In this document: piece after piece, positions 1-9,187 of the stretch
How positions within the stretch are numbered: the stretch's first letter is position 1
Layout: every line of letters begins with the position of its first letter
Source: Carpediemonas membranifera
Taxonomy: Eukaryota > Fornicata
Assembly: GCA_019828565.1 (NCBI GenBank)
Contig: JAHDYR010000062.1
Location: 434,001 to 498,000 of the forward strand
Length of the DNA: 64,000 nt
Direction: 5' to 3'
Notes under the pieces: model-generated
Told to the model about the DNA's origin: nothing
The model's input: the letters and a program-made list of their open reading frames with translations, nothing else
Database searches by the model: none
Position numbers and translations under genes: made by a program

Positions 1-1470
1 CTGCGGGGGTGATGGACCCACAGCCACCTCTCCGATGATTCGACTCAACGACGGGAGCGACCGGGCAGAGAACCCGCCAGTCAGGTCAGCCTGGATGACG
101 AGGTCGGCCGGGTCGGCCGATTGGGCGATAATCTCTGGGTCGACGTCGAGTCCGGCACAATGCATGAGCAGGCGACCGTGGGGCCCCTCCACGCCCGTGT
201 CAGCCAGCTCTCGGGCCGCACTGATTGCTGCGACGCCCAGGAGTACACCGCGTTCCCGTTCAAAGGGCTCAGCCTCCACAAGACTGCCCGACTGCTCCAT
301 GACCGACATGACCAGCGAACTCACACGCGGGATAGTGTCGTTGGTGTCGATACGGTCAGGCTCGGGCTCAGGTTCACTTTTCCCTGCCTTGTCGCCGGGC
401 TCGGCACCCTGGTCCGATCGAACTAGCGATGCGGCCGGTACAAACGAAGCGGGGGAAGACACCGCGCTCGAAAGGGTCGCCCCAGGCCTCCGCTTCCTCA
501 CGTTCCTCTCAAGCAGCGCTCTATAGTAAATAAGACTGCGCCTGCTCTCCCGAACCAGCCGACTGGGGTCAAGACACATAACATGGACCCTAACCTCGTG
601 ATCCCTGGTCAATTCACCCACGGCACGGGCCAGTGCTGAGCCGTACGGCCTCGCCTTGGCCGACACAGCCTGTACTAGTGGGGCGACCTCGTTGGTGTGA
701 CCCCTGCCCCGCTCAGCAGGCGGCGCCCACTCTGGGGAAGCGGTGGGGAACGTTACCATGGTCACGGTCGACCCGGCTACAGTTAGCTGGGCGTATACAA
801 TGGCCGAGGCCTCCTGGAGCGCTGGGTGGAGCCGTGCGGCGCAGAGGATCGAGCCCATGTCGGCTACGGTCCTCATGCTGTGTCTAGCAGCCTCCTCTGG
901 AACTGAGAGATCAGTTGGGGATGACATGGGCAGTATGTCGACCCAGCCTGCTCCAGGGACGAGCGCCACGAGCGACAGAGTCGGGATGAAAATGAGTGAG
1001 TCCAGCACCAGGTGCTCCATGACCCCGCCCTCGTTCAGGAAAGCGTCCAGACGGTGTGCGGTACCGAACATCTCGATGAAGGATGATGTGCCCTCGAGAG
1101 CAGCCTCGAGGCGCGGCTTGACAGCTTGTAGGTAGAGGGTAAGGGGCTCGTTCAAGGGATGGAGCACGGAATGGGCCTTAAAGTGGCCCATTGACTGTAC
1201 AGAGAGCATAGAACGACGCATAGTGAAGTGTGGATCGATTGCATGAGTTGTGAATGGGTATACGACGAAAGTATCCTTGCCGACGTCGGAGAGGGCTGGC
1301 GGCGCGATGCCGAACTCCCTCCACCAGCGCTGGATCATTAAAGCGGCGTATCCAGGCGATAATGGGGCATACGACGCATTTGATGCCTGCATGCTTTCGT
1401 CGTCTCGTCGTCTCCACGCAGTCGCCAAGTCAACCTCCCCCAGCCACACCGAGTGTGCATGCACGGGCAT
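1..1470 (-). CDS. Hypothetical protein, 3' part lies beyond the left window edge
   Basis: The minus strand is open without a stop from an ATG at 1470 to base 1, about 490 codons, with an in-frame stop just upstream of the ATG. The protein begins MPVHAHSVWLGEVDL. It is mixed alpha/beta in character, with an acidic, proline/glutamate-rich low-complexity stretch around 400-300 (SEPEPEPD). The plus-strand ORFs over this region are less convincing because none spans it. I recognise no domain. It is tail-to-head with the frataxin gene on the same strand, 113 bases away. The C terminus is missing, so no function is proposed. Confidence 0.6.
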   Translation of the reverse strand, partial: MPVHAHSVWLGEVDLATAWRRRDDESMQASNASYAPLSPGYAALMIQRWWREFGIAPPALSDVGKDTFVVYPFTTHAIDPHFTMRRSMLSVQSMGHFKAHSVLHPLNEPLTLYLQAVKPRLEAALEGTSSFIEMFGTAHRLDAFLNEGGVMEHLVLDSLIFIPTLSLVALVPGAGWVDILPMSSPTDLSVPEEAARHSMRTVADMGSILCAARLHPALQEASAIVYAQLTVAGSTVTMVTFPTASPEWAPPAERGRGHTNEVAPLVQAVSAKARPYGSALARAVGELTRDHEVRVHVMCLDPSRLVRESRRSLIYYRALLERNVRKRRPGATLSSAVSSPASFVPAASLVRSDQGAEPGDKAGKSEPEPEPDRIDTNDTIPRVSSLVMSVMEQSGSLVEAEPFERERGVLLGVAAISAARELADTGVEGPHGRLLMHCAGLDVDPEIIAQSADPADLVIQADLTGGFSARSLPSLSRIIGEVAVGPSPPQ

Positions 1471-1583
1471 CGTCTGACACAGCCTGTGCTCTAATTATTG
1501 GCTGGTGTCGGCGGAATGGTGCCTGACGCTCGACTCAATCGCATTCAAGGCATTCAATTCCACCCAGCAGCCACCTACGCCGT

Positions 1584-2174
1584 TTACTCGATAACAATAG
1601 GGTATTCTACCCCAAGGAGCTTCGACACGTCCTCCTCGAGCACGGCATGCAGGTTACTCCCAGTCTTGGACTCAATCCACTCAGGCCTACCATCAACAGA
1701 GTACAACTGGAAGTGCGACGGCCCACGGACGGGAGACGAGAGCCAGAGCTCGCGGTTGGGAGTCTGCCGGTTGACGACGAAGGTCATGCCGTCGGGGATC
1801 TTGAAGGTAAGCACACCGTCGTGGTACTCGATCTCCTCGAAGCCGGGATCGTTGTCTTCAAGCCAGCACGTGAGCGCATCAAGCCAATCCTCTGAGATGC
1901 TCGTAAAGACGTTCTCAGGGAGGGTTTCAGCGGTGGCAGCAGTGTCCGGGGGCGCTGTGTGCGTAACAAGGCCGCGAGAGAAGATGGAGAGGCCAGTTGA
2001 TAGAGTGTGGAGTGATGTGTGATGCTGAAACGTCGAGTTGAATCGTCCAAAGTGAGTAAGAGAACTAGAGGCCGAATCGACACATGTCACTGGCTGGAAA
2101 GCGGCGATAATCCGGCCGAATGGCTGAAACGCGCCATTGTGTCCAATAAATTGCGATGCTTTGAGAGAAAGCAT
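1584..2174 (-). CDS. Frataxin, mitochondrial-type Fe-S cluster assembly factor
   Basis: This encodes a 196-aa frataxin/CyaY-family protein, the allosteric or iron-handling partner of the cysteine desulfurase-scaffold complex in organellar Fe-S cluster assembly. The C-terminal 110 residues carry the family core: an acidic first helix (SEDWLDAL, EDNDPGFEE), the strand GVLTFKIPDG, the hallmark NRQTPNRELWLSSPVRGP, and then W-ES-TGSNLHAVLEEDV. About 90 residues precede the core. They are rich in S, T, F and basic residues and poor in acidic ones, as expected of an organelle targeting sequence. The ATG at 2174 is the first in frame. This implies a mitochondrion or mitochondrion-related organelle that still makes Fe-S clusters. 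Confidence 0.9.
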   Translation of the reverse strand: MLSLKASQFIGHNGAFQPFGRIIAAFQPVTCVDSASSSLTHFGRFNSTFQHHTSLHTLSTGLSIFSRGLVTHTAPPDTAATAETLPENVFTSISEDWLDALTCWLEDNDPGFEEIEYHDGVLTFKIPDGMTFVVNRQTPNRELWLSSPVRGPSHFQLYSVDGRPEWIESKTGSNLHAVLEEDVSKLLGVEYPIVIE

Positions 2175-2341
2175 TGTGCTTCTTGTCTTCGTCGAGGTGC
2201 CACGAAAGTCGCCGAGTCGCCCTCAGCGATCAGAGGTCTGTGAATGTAGCTTTAGCTCAAACTCGGGATAGAGGCCTACAAGGGCGGCTTGTCCGCCCTT
2301 ATTTGTCATTTTCCTTAAAGTGCACTGTACTCACAGCGAAA

Positions 2342-3682
2342 ATGGCAGAAGGTGACCTTGTTGCCCGTCTGATCACATTATCTGGCCAGCTTGCAGCCGC
2401 AAAACAGCCGATAGACAAGAAGAGATCAAAAAAGCCACGTGAAATCCCCACAGATGCTGATTTTGAGACGCTTCTTCCCGTTGCAGCCAATATATTGGAG
2501 GTATGCAGGCAATTCGTCATTGGCGAGGAGCTATATGATGCGATGATTTCGGGGACGCACAGTCTCGGTCCTTCTCTTGCCCGTTCTGCGAAATACTTAG
2601 AGGAGCACGTGAAGCGCGATCCCGAGCGCGAAGGGAATGAAAGACTCCTGAACGTTGCATCCAGCCTCCGTGAGCTGATGAAGACGTGGGAGGTTGCATT
2701 CAGAGCTATCGACGACGAGCGTAGAGCGCGTGCCGAGCAAGAAGAAGCCGATCGCCGCCGCCAAGCCCTCGAGGCCGCCGAAGAAGCCGCCAAGGCCAGG
2801 GAGGACCAAGAGCCCGAGTACGAGTTCGAAGAGGACCTTGACCAGGAACCCGAGGACGCCGACATGGAGCCGATGCCCGAAGAAGAAGAGGAGGACGAAA
2901 GCGGCAAGCCCCGCCCTACACTTGCAAGCCGCGAGCACCGGACCGATACAGCGCCGAACTCTGAGTACAAGCTGGGGGCTAACGACCGAGTCTCGCAGTT
3001 CTTCACGAAGGACCTTGTGATGAACTTTATGAACGGGCCCGACCCCGACAACACGTTCCACGGGGTCAAGCTCATGAACGTCCCACGCGATATATGCCCG
3101 GCTATCGCGTATATCGAGAGAATCACAGATACGGATCGGATTAACAGACGCAAGGGCATTGATACGGTACTGAAACAGGTTCTCGAAGCAGAGTCGCCCG
3201 AGAACGCTGGAGAGTTCGGTCTCATCCGTGCGATCGACACTGCCGACCTGGCGATGCTCATCGAGGCCGCTATATGGGAGCGCGTCGTCCTCAACTACAG
3301 GTTCGAGCGGGCCAAGCTCGAACATCGCGAGGCTGTGCTCAGCGTGATCTCGAACCTGATGAACCCGAAGGTTGATGAGCTCCGTCGCGCTGTGCTCACT
3401 GGCGGCACGTTACCCACTGATCTGACTGAGATGTCGCCCGAACTCCTTGCTGACGACGAGATGCGCGAGGTTCGGCGGGCAAACCGTGAATTCCACATGG
3501 GCCTGGCGAACCAGAAGGCGCTGGCTGCCTCGCTCAACAGTGCAGCGGCTACTGACATCACTTGCGGCCGCTGTGGCAAGAAGAAGGTGTCGTACACGCA
3601 GCAGCAGACCCGGAGTGCCGATGAGCCCATGACAGTTACATACACATGTAACTACTGCGGCAACAGGTGGCGTGGCGAGTAA
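2342..3682 (+). CDS. Transcription elongation factor TFIIS
   Basis: This 446-aa protein rescues backtracked RNA polymerase II by stimulating transcript cleavage. The C-terminal zinc ribbon is diagnostic. C408/C411 (CGRCGKKK) and C436/C439 (CNYCGNRW) flank the beta-hairpin that holds the catalytic acidic pair D427-E428 in RSADEPMT. Upstream, about residues 230-370, is the helical polymerase-binding central domain. The first 120 residues resemble a helical domain I, and residues 125-200 form a long acidic, glutamate-rich linker. The start is the first ATG (MAEGDLVARL); the frame is open further upstream, but without a better start. The length is larger than yeast or human TFIIS because of the linker. 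Confidence 0.9.
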   Translation: MAEGDLVARLITLSGQLAAAKQPIDKKRSKKPREIPTDADFETLLPVAANILEVCRQFVIGEELYDAMISGTHSLGPSLARSAKYLEEHVKRDPEREGNERLLNVASSLRELMKTWEVAFRAIDDERRARAEQEEADRRRQALEAAEEAAKAREDQEPEYEFEEDLDQEPEDADMEPMPEEEEEDESGKPRPTLASREHRTDTAPNSEYKLGANDRVSQFFTKDLVMNFMNGPDPDNTFHGVKLMNVPRDICPAIAYIERITDTDRINRRKGIDTVLKQVLEAESPENAGEFGLIRAIDTADLAMLIEAAIWERVVLNYRFERAKLEHREAVLSVISNLMNPKVDELRRAVLTGGTLPTDLTEMSPELLADDEMREVRRANREFHMGLANQKALAASLNSAAATDITCGRCGKKKVSYTQQQTRSADEPMTVTYTCNYCGNRWRGE

Positions 3683-3963
3683 ATGGCTGGGGCGGGTTGG
3701 ATGGCTTGACCTGGGGTGAGAGGGAAGAGGGAAGAAGTATCAGTGAGGGCAGCGGCTGTCTCGGGTTGGACACAACTGGGGTCAGATCCAGTGTGGCGGT
3801 CAGGCTCATGCTTTTAGAGGGCCATTATGCCATGTAATCATGTCTTGGATGCAATGTTGACTGCACCCTTCTCTGTCAAACACCAATGTGCGCTTGACAA
3901 TCCCGTCACACATCAAACTAATATGTTTACCGTTCAGGGCCACCAGCGACTACAACACTCGCC

Positions 3964-6666
3964 TCAGTCATGCGTCCCGATGATATTCTCCTTGGCCCCC
4001 AGCTCCAGCATTGCGCGTTTCTTGTTAGTCCGTCCGCACACCAAGAAGGTGCCGCATAGCGTACAGCAGAGAAGGATCGTACCCACCAAAACAATCAAAA
4101 ACACCATGAAGAACTCTAGACTGAGTCCGTGAAGGCGGATCGTGACATCAGTTGACAACTTGCAGTAGCTCACATTTTCGCCGTCATCCACGCCAGTTAC
4201 CTGAATCTTCAAAAAATACTGCGGCGACGATGGAATCAGATCCTCCAACGACCCACCCCATGGCGTGTATCGTGGCCATACATTAAAGCAGGGAGACCCC
4301 AGCGAGCATGTCCAAGTAATGGAGTTTGACTCGCGATACATGGGGTCTGCCGAACCAACCCAGACGGGCGAGTCGGACTCGGTGTTATAATTGGCCAGTT
4401 CGGACGAAGAGAAGTCGGAGACGGAGGAGACGCCGCCGCCGATGACTTCGAACTTGTATGCCGTGGTGAAATCCGTGTACTCGTCCGTGACAGCGTCATA
4501 AATCCAAAACTGCGGCTTGAATGCGTTCTCATAGTAGAAGCATGGCACGCCGTCGTGACTGTCGCATCCCTGATCGACCCAATCGGACGTTCCTGCTTCA
4601 TCGAAGACGAGCATCTTATCTGGTGGGCATCCACTGTAGAGCATGACGGCAATATTCGGCAAGGGGAGTGTTCTGACGCAATTTGCCGGGGGGCCGTCGA
4701 ATGAGAGTGTGAGGGTGTCTTCAACAAGCTCCTTGCCTGGCTCCGCGAGTTCGCGGGTACTGTCGTCGAGCTCGGTGATGGTGATGGTTTCGACCACGTG
4801 CGTGTCGTTAGCATGCCTGACACGCGTTACGGAGAAGATGTCCGGCCGTACAATGGTCGCACTGATCGCCACAGCAGATGCGCCAATCGAGGGGATCTCT
4901 GTGGCAATGGTGAATGTGTAGCTGTCGCCGCGGTCGAGGTAGATGGCGTTGGGCGCAGAGAACATGCCCGTTGAGTCGGCAACAGGCTCAGCGTTTGTTC
5001 GAGTCAGCGCCGGCTCGTCGGGGAAGTTGATAGTGATGCCGGGGGTTGCACAGATAGCGTCCAGATCTCTCAGTAGATACTGTGATATGAGCGTAAGCAC
5101 GGTATCTTCGACCACAATTCCGGGGATCGATGTCCCGTCAGGCTCGAGGGACACGACAACAGGGTGTAGTGCAAATGATGGATCAGCGACCGCAGTCACC
5201 ATCCTGCTCTCCCCCGTGTGTTTCGACGCATAGCCGGACGATAGGAAGGGAGAGCGGGGCTGGCCACTCTGGATGTGCCCAAGGTCGTCAATGAAAGCGT
5301 GGTAGGGGTAGACGGATGAGACGAACGTCTTAACCTCCGTGCCGACGGGCTGGCCGAGGCACTGCCACGTGAGGCCGTCGAAGGAGGCAAGGATGGTGTT
5401 GCCGACTGCTGTTACATAGTCGCCAGAGTAAATCGTGGAATAAATCGCGGTGAAATCTGGGATAATGGATCCGGTATCCGAGCCAGAATATTCGGGAAGG
5501 ATATGGTCGGTGTCACAGTCAAAAGCGGTCGGGAAATTGAACGCGATCTCCGTTGTTGCCCCGTTATCTGATATCGATTCGATATAGTATCTATCGGCAG
5601 TGCCGTCGTTAGCCTTGACAACTGCCCTGATCGAATCAGAGACCAAGGCGGCATCAACGACAGTGGTGCCGGTCACAGAGTAGCCTAAAAGTGCGGAAAA
5701 TGTATCATCGCTGGCGGTGGAACCGAGAGATACGAACTGAGCACCCTCACTCGACGAGACCTGGAGGTCTACTCCGTCGTCCGAGACCACTGTGGCCATG
5801 ATAAACGAGTTGCCAGTGTAATTGACGTATTTGAGTTTCTTGGCGCAAGACGAGGATAGAATCGAGTATGACGCAGTGGTCACGTCGTACTCGACGATAC
5901 CAGCGTGCGTGGCCATGACGAAGCGGGTAACGGCGTCCACGGCGTCGTATATGCCAGTGTCAGCCGACCCGTCGCACACATTGGTTCCTACGGTAAAGAC
6001 AGCGTCAGTCATCTTCGGCTTGAGCAGCATCTTCGAGTAGGTCCCGTCTTCCCACTCCCTGAACGCCAGAGGACTTATGATAAACTCCGTATTAAGCCCA
6101 CCAGGGTTGAACAGACCGATGGCGAGGGGCGAGTCAGGGTCCCGTCGAATCGAGAGTGAAGTGGGCGCACTGGTCATCGTACTCGCGGTGATGCCGATGG
6201 GGGAGGTGTATCGCGTGCCAGAGTGGGTCAGGAAGGCTGATACTGGGATAACTAGCCGGTTGACGAGGATACGAGAGGAACTGTTCAGTGTGCCAGAGAT
6301 CGTGCCGGTGAAGACACCGGCGTTAGGGGCGGTGATCGTGTACAGCCAGTATGTGGCGCGGTTGTACGTCGTGGGAACCTCTGTGAGGGTGATGCCGTCC
6401 TCCATATCGATGCTGGGACGCTCACCGCGGGCTGAAAACATCGCGGTGATGTCTTCGGCCTCGTCTTCCATTCGTGTATGGTTGAAAGTGTGCGAGGAGA
6501 TGAAAACTTTGAGGCACATGCTGCTGCGTCCTGGGAAAAGCCATGTTTTCGTTGTTGGTGAGCTACAGTCAACGACCTCGGCTTGCCACTGAAGTTTCTC
6601 GTATGGGGAAACACTGCAGTATGTGAGGGCAATGCATGCTGCCAACAGGAGCAGCAAATGCTTCAT
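3964..6666 (-). CDS. Large type I membrane protein resembling CatSper auxiliary subunits
   Basis: This 900-aa protein has a clear signal peptide (MKHLLLLLAACIALTYC), a long Ser/Thr-rich ectodomain, one transmembrane helix near residues 850-877 (FFMVFLIVLVGTILL) and a short basic cytoplasmic tail. The N-terminal half has repeated strand patterns suggesting a beta-propeller (FVMATHAGIVEYD, then VSDDGVDLQVSSSEG). The C-terminal third has GCPPDK near residue 680, then PCFYY, ITWTCSLGSPC, and YCKL followed by RLHGL just before the membrane helix. From memory, that order recalls the conserved region of the CatSper beta/delta/epsilon/gamma subunits, which surround a flagellar Ca2+ channel. This assignment rests on recall of motifs, not alignment. 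Otherwise it is an unknown surface receptor. Confidence 0.5.
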   Translation of the reverse strand: MKHLLLLLAACIALTYCSVSPYEKLQWQAEVVDCSSPTTKTWLFPGRSSMCLKVFISSHTFNHTRMEDEAEDITAMFSARGERPSIDMEDGITLTEVPTTYNRATYWLYTITAPNAGVFTGTISGTLNSSSRILVNRLVIPVSAFLTHSGTRYTSPIGITASTMTSAPTSLSIRRDPDSPLAIGLFNPGGLNTEFIISPLAFREWEDGTYSKMLLKPKMTDAVFTVGTNVCDGSADTGIYDAVDAVTRFVMATHAGIVEYDVTTASYSILSSSCAKKLKYVNYTGNSFIMATVVSDDGVDLQVSSSEGAQFVSLGSTASDDTFSALLGYSVTGTTVVDAALVSDSIRAVVKANDGTADRYYIESISDNGATTEIAFNFPTAFDCDTDHILPEYSGSDTGSIIPDFTAIYSTIYSGDYVTAVGNTILASFDGLTWQCLGQPVGTEVKTFVSSVYPYHAFIDDLGHIQSGQPRSPFLSSGYASKHTGESRMVTAVADPSFALHPVVVSLEPDGTSIPGIVVEDTVLTLISQYLLRDLDAICATPGITINFPDEPALTRTNAEPVADSTGMFSAPNAIYLDRGDSYTFTIATEIPSIGASAVAISATIVRPDIFSVTRVRHANDTHVVETITITELDDSTRELAEPGKELVEDTLTLSFDGPPANCVRTLPLPNIAVMLYSGCPPDKMLVFDEAGTSDWVDQGCDSHDGVPCFYYENAFKPQFWIYDAVTDEYTDFTTAYKFEVIGGGVSSVSDFSSSELANYNTESDSPVWVGSADPMYRESNSITWTCSLGSPCFNVWPRYTPWGGSLEDLIPSSPQYFLKIQVTGVDDGENVSYCKLSTDVTIRLHGLSLEFFMVFLIVLVGTILLCCTLCGTFLVCGRTNKKRAMLELGAKENIIGTHD

Positions 6667-6779
6667 TTGGAGAACGATGCCTGGTGATGGGTCCAGGAGT
6701 CGGCATTCAAGACAACAGAAATATGGCCATACGAGGGTTGCTATGACGATGAGAGTCGTCTACAGCGGCTACCTTCTTC

Positions 6780-7319
6780 ATGACAGGCAATCGAGTCGCG
6801 AGAGTCCCAGGTGTCCTTGACGCGATGGCGGCAGAAAAGGTTGCGTTGTATGGCGGGATGATGAGTGCGATCATCCCCAAGGAGTTTAAAGACGTCTCGG
6901 AGGTCCGGGAGGTTCCAGACCACCAGCACGTGCTCATGTCGTACGAGCGGGAAAGAAGCGTCATCATTGAGCTCAACGAGATGCTTCCGACAACTGATAC
7001 CAATGAAACATGCGTTGAACACTTCAAGGAGCTCGCTCGTATCAATCTCTCGCCGGATTACACGCTCACAGCCATCTTTGAAATGGCCGACGAATCGATT
7101 CCCACCCGTCTGGGCCAAGGAGCTCTCATAGCAGACTGCTCGGGCTCTCAGACAGTCAATGGAAAGAAGATCACCATGGAGATGATCGTTGTCCGCATGC
7201 CCGCTGTTCACACTGATCTTTTGATCACAGCGATGAGTGCTGATCCCACCGACATCCCCGATATTGCTAGGGGCATCGCCGCGTCCATCACGGTGCATGA
7301 CTGGCGGTTGTTTGGCTAA
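6780..7319 (+). CDS. Mog1/RanGRF-family Ran-binding protein
   Basis: This encodes a 179-aa Mog1-like protein, a nuclear regulator of Ran GTPase that promotes nucleotide release and nuclear transport. The family start is plain: ALYGGMMSAIIPKEFKDVSE followed by VREVPDHQHVLMS parallels the LYGGA-x-T-VVPPGFIDAS-LREVPD-QEV pattern of yeast Mog1. Then come SVIIELNEML and a C-terminal alpha/beta core ending in SITVHDWRLFG. A second in-frame ATG at 6825 (MAAEKVALYGG) leaves eight residues before the conserved YGG and could be the true start. The gene is divergent from the CatSper-like gene, with 113 bases between them. Confidence 0.85.
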   Translation: MTGNRVARVPGVLDAMAAEKVALYGGMMSAIIPKEFKDVSEVREVPDHQHVLMSYERERSVIIELNEMLPTTDTNETCVEHFKELARINLSPDYTLTAIFEMADESIPTRLGQGALIADCSGSQTVNGKKITMEMIVVRMPAVHTDLLITAMSADPTDIPDIARGIAASITVHDWRLFG

Positions 7320-7449
7320 GCTGGTGTTTTCTCGACTAAATTCTTATCTTAACTCCTTTCCAACTATCCATCACCACATGCACCCAGCCCAATGAGCCAC
7401 ACTCTGAACATTTATCATCCATGTAACGCTAATATATAACACTACCGCC

Positions 7450-8025
7450 TCACAGGTCCTCCATGTCAAGCATCTCGTCAAAGTCAGGAACATCATCCGG
7501 TCTGGCCGTCATCGTCACTGTCTCCTCCGGCTGGGGGCCTAGGTCCCTCTCGATGTCGATGTCGACGTCTCTCTCGTCTACTCCGAAGTCGCCGGCATCA
7601 CTGAATGCCTGGCCGGCGAGGTCCAAGTTTTCGAGGTCAGCGCCTGGCATGTCGGTAACAGGAGCCTCAAGGAATGGTCCGGAGTCTTTCAGTAGGTCTA
7701 TGTGTGACCGAGCGTCGTGCTTGCGGGCCCTGGTCTCGAGCTTGAGGAGGAACTCGCCTTCGTCCATGGCGGGGTAGAGATGGCGCCCCCACGCTAGGTA
7801 CTGATCTACAAAGTTATTGATGAAGGATATCTCATGACCTTCAACGCTCTCTGGGATTTTGAAGTCCTTGAAGCTTCTGTAGAGGCCTGCAAGGCCCTTG
7901 TCGCGGTCTACGAGGTCAAGAATGTTGATCTGACGGGGATTCACGCGCTTGGGCTTAGTTTGCTCTGTGGGCTGCGCTTCCAACTGCTCAGTTTCGAACC
8001 TAGCTTCTTCCTCCTCGAAGTTCAT
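7450..8025 (-). CDS. TIPIN/Swi3/Csm3-type replication fork protection protein
   Basis: This 191-aa protein carries a Swi3 domain at about residues 25-105: INILDLVDRDKGLAGLYRSF, then INNFVDQYLAWGRHLYP, then EFLLKLETRARKHDAR. The pattern of a kGl-xL-like helix, a W-G-xLyP motif and an E-R-H/K-aR tail is the hallmark of TIPIN, Swi3 and Csm3, the partner of Timeless/Tof1 at paused replication forks. The C terminus is acidic (DVDIDIERDL, FDEMLDMEDL). The start is the first ATG (MNFEEEEARF). It is convergent with the Mog1 gene (130 bases between stops) and is followed by the Snu13 gene on the same strand. Confidence 0.75.
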   Translation of the reverse strand: MNFEEEEARFETEQLEAQPTEQTKPKRVNPRQINILDLVDRDKGLAGLYRSFKDFKIPESVEGHEISFINNFVDQYLAWGRHLYPAMDEGEFLLKLETRARKHDARSHIDLLKDSGPFLEAPVTDMPGADLENLDLAGQAFSDAGDFGVDERDVDIDIERDLGPQPEETVTMTARPDDVPDFDEMLDMEDL

Positions 8026-8152
8026 GTCGGCGGGCAACAGTGCGCGCCGGATGAACGAAGCTCAAGCCTGCCATTTCGTCAAAAGGGCGGCAAAGGTTGC
8101 GCACAGCTCATTATCGCGTTATCCGAAGCGTTTATTCCTCGCGCTAACATGC

Positions 8153-8560
8153 TCAAACGAAAAGCTTGTCGATCTCGTTTCTGATCGTCTCAACCTGGCT
8201 GGCAAGCTGCGAGCCCTCGATGTTGAGGATGGCAACGGAGACCATGGGTCTGGTGACGCCAGCGGCGCGGCCAAGGACGTTGCGGGAAGGGACGAAAACG
8301 TAGGGAGTGTTCTTGTCCTCGCAGAGAAGGGGGAGGTGGAGAACGATCTCGAGGGGTTCAGCATCGGCGGCAAGGATGACGAAAGCGGCCTTGTTCTTGT
8401 TGAGAGCCTTGGTAGCTGCGTAAAACAGGGGAATGGGGAACAAACACTCGTTAGCGCCTCTCTTGATCTGGTTCAGGTTGGAAGCCTGGGAAACGAGATC
8501 AATGATCTGCTTGCTGAGCTGCTCAGAAGCGAGAGGGTATGCTTTAGGGTTAGTGGACAT
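8153..8560 (-). CDS. Snu13/15.5K/NHP2L1, kink-turn RNA-binding protein
   Basis: This 135-aa L7Ae-family protein binds the kink-turns of U4 snRNA and box C/D snoRNAs. The signature is complete: MSTNPKAYPLA at the start, QIKRGANE, ATKALNKNKAAFVILAAD, then AEPLEIVLHLPLLCEDKN, PYVFVPSRNVLGRAAGV, and the end of the domain. It is about ten residues longer than usual because of an insertion (CLFPIPLFYA) between RGANE and ATKALNK, which are normally contiguous. The inserted 30 bases (8417-8446) are pyrimidine-rich and could be an unrecognised mini-intron (see findings). The start is the ATG at 8560. Confidence 0.9.
   Translation of the reverse strand: MSTNPKAYPLASEQLSKQIIDLVSQASNLNQIKRGANECLFPIPLFYAATKALNKNKAAFVILAADAEPLEIVLHLPLLCEDKNTPYVFVPSRNVLGRAAGVTRPMVSVAILNIEGSQLASQVETIRNEIDKLFV
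8417..8446 (-). other. In-frame 30-bp insertion in the Snu13 gene, possible mini-intron
   Basis: Removing these 30 bases joins RGANE directly to ATKALNK, the normal Snu13 sequence. On the coding strand the segment is strongly pyrimidine-rich. It begins next to a GTGTTTG and ends in TTTTACGCAG, which looks like a polypyrimidine tract and 3' splice site. A strict GT-AG intron here would be 32 bases (8416-8447) and would break the frame, so canonical splicing does not explain it exactly. Confidence 0.4.
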
Positions 8561-8665
8561 CAGACGCAACTGTCGAGGTTTCTCTAAGCTCTCGGAAGTG
8601 CAGATTATGGCTCATTCTAATGTGGTATTTAGAGGGTTTATGTGGAGGATTCATGTAAAGGTGAC

Positions 8666-8941
8666 TTAAGCTGTCGACCCCCCTGGGATGAACTCCAGAG
8701 GACTGAACAGGTTCAGTCTGACGGCCCACCTGTCGTACACCAGAAGGGTAGCGGACATGAGGGCGTCGGCGATGGTAAGAGCGACGGTTCTGGGCGGGAT
8801 CTTGGTTCTCGCTCCAGCAGAAACTAGGAATGCGGCAGCTTTGGACGCGCACATTGGGATGTTGGAGCCATCCGGCCGCGGATTGATCACAGTTGGTTTG
8901 ACACGGTTCAGACTCAACAATTCTAATCCTGCGCAGCACAT
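8666..8941 (-). CDS. Small hypothetical protein (91 aa)
   Basis: This ATG-started ORF lies 105 bases upstream of the Snu13 gene on the same strand and begins MCCAGLELLSLNRVKPT. It contains PRPDGSNIPMCASKAAAFLV and then IPPRTVALTIADALMSATLL, a possible beta-alpha-alpha layout. The conserved look of the alanine-rich helices makes a small nucleic-acid-binding fold such as Alba conceivable, but no diagnostic motif is present. I do not recognise it. Confidence 0.45.
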   Translation of the reverse strand: MCCAGLELLSLNRVKPTVINPRPDGSNIPMCASKAAAFLVSAGARTKIPPRTVALTIADALMSATLLVYDRWAVRLNLFSPLEFIPGGSTA

Positions 8942-9187
8942 CTAACGGACTGACGGTACCAACTTGTAGCGCGGTCTAGTGCACGGATTACCATGATTTG
9001 CATACGAAGTATCGACTGGTCTCAAAGATGAAATTGCCCGCTGGGAGCGACCTAATTGTGAGAGTTGGGAATGATCAACACCGCAGCCCGTGAGTGGAGA
9101 GCACCGTGTACCCGACTTCGGTGGGGAGAAAGCTGGGCAAAACTGCCCCACAACCCAAGATCTTGAGAGAACAAAGCACCAGAAAAG

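Noticed and set aside
35-1135. Plus-strand ORFs in the first kilobase
   Set aside because: They are antisense to a single minus-strand frame of about 490 codons that is open to the window edge and explains the whole stretch.
2299-3325. 331-aa and 242-aa minus ORFs opposite TFIIS
   Set aside because: They are serine-rich or leucine-rich shadows of a GC-rich coding strand; TFIIS on the plus strand has clear domains.
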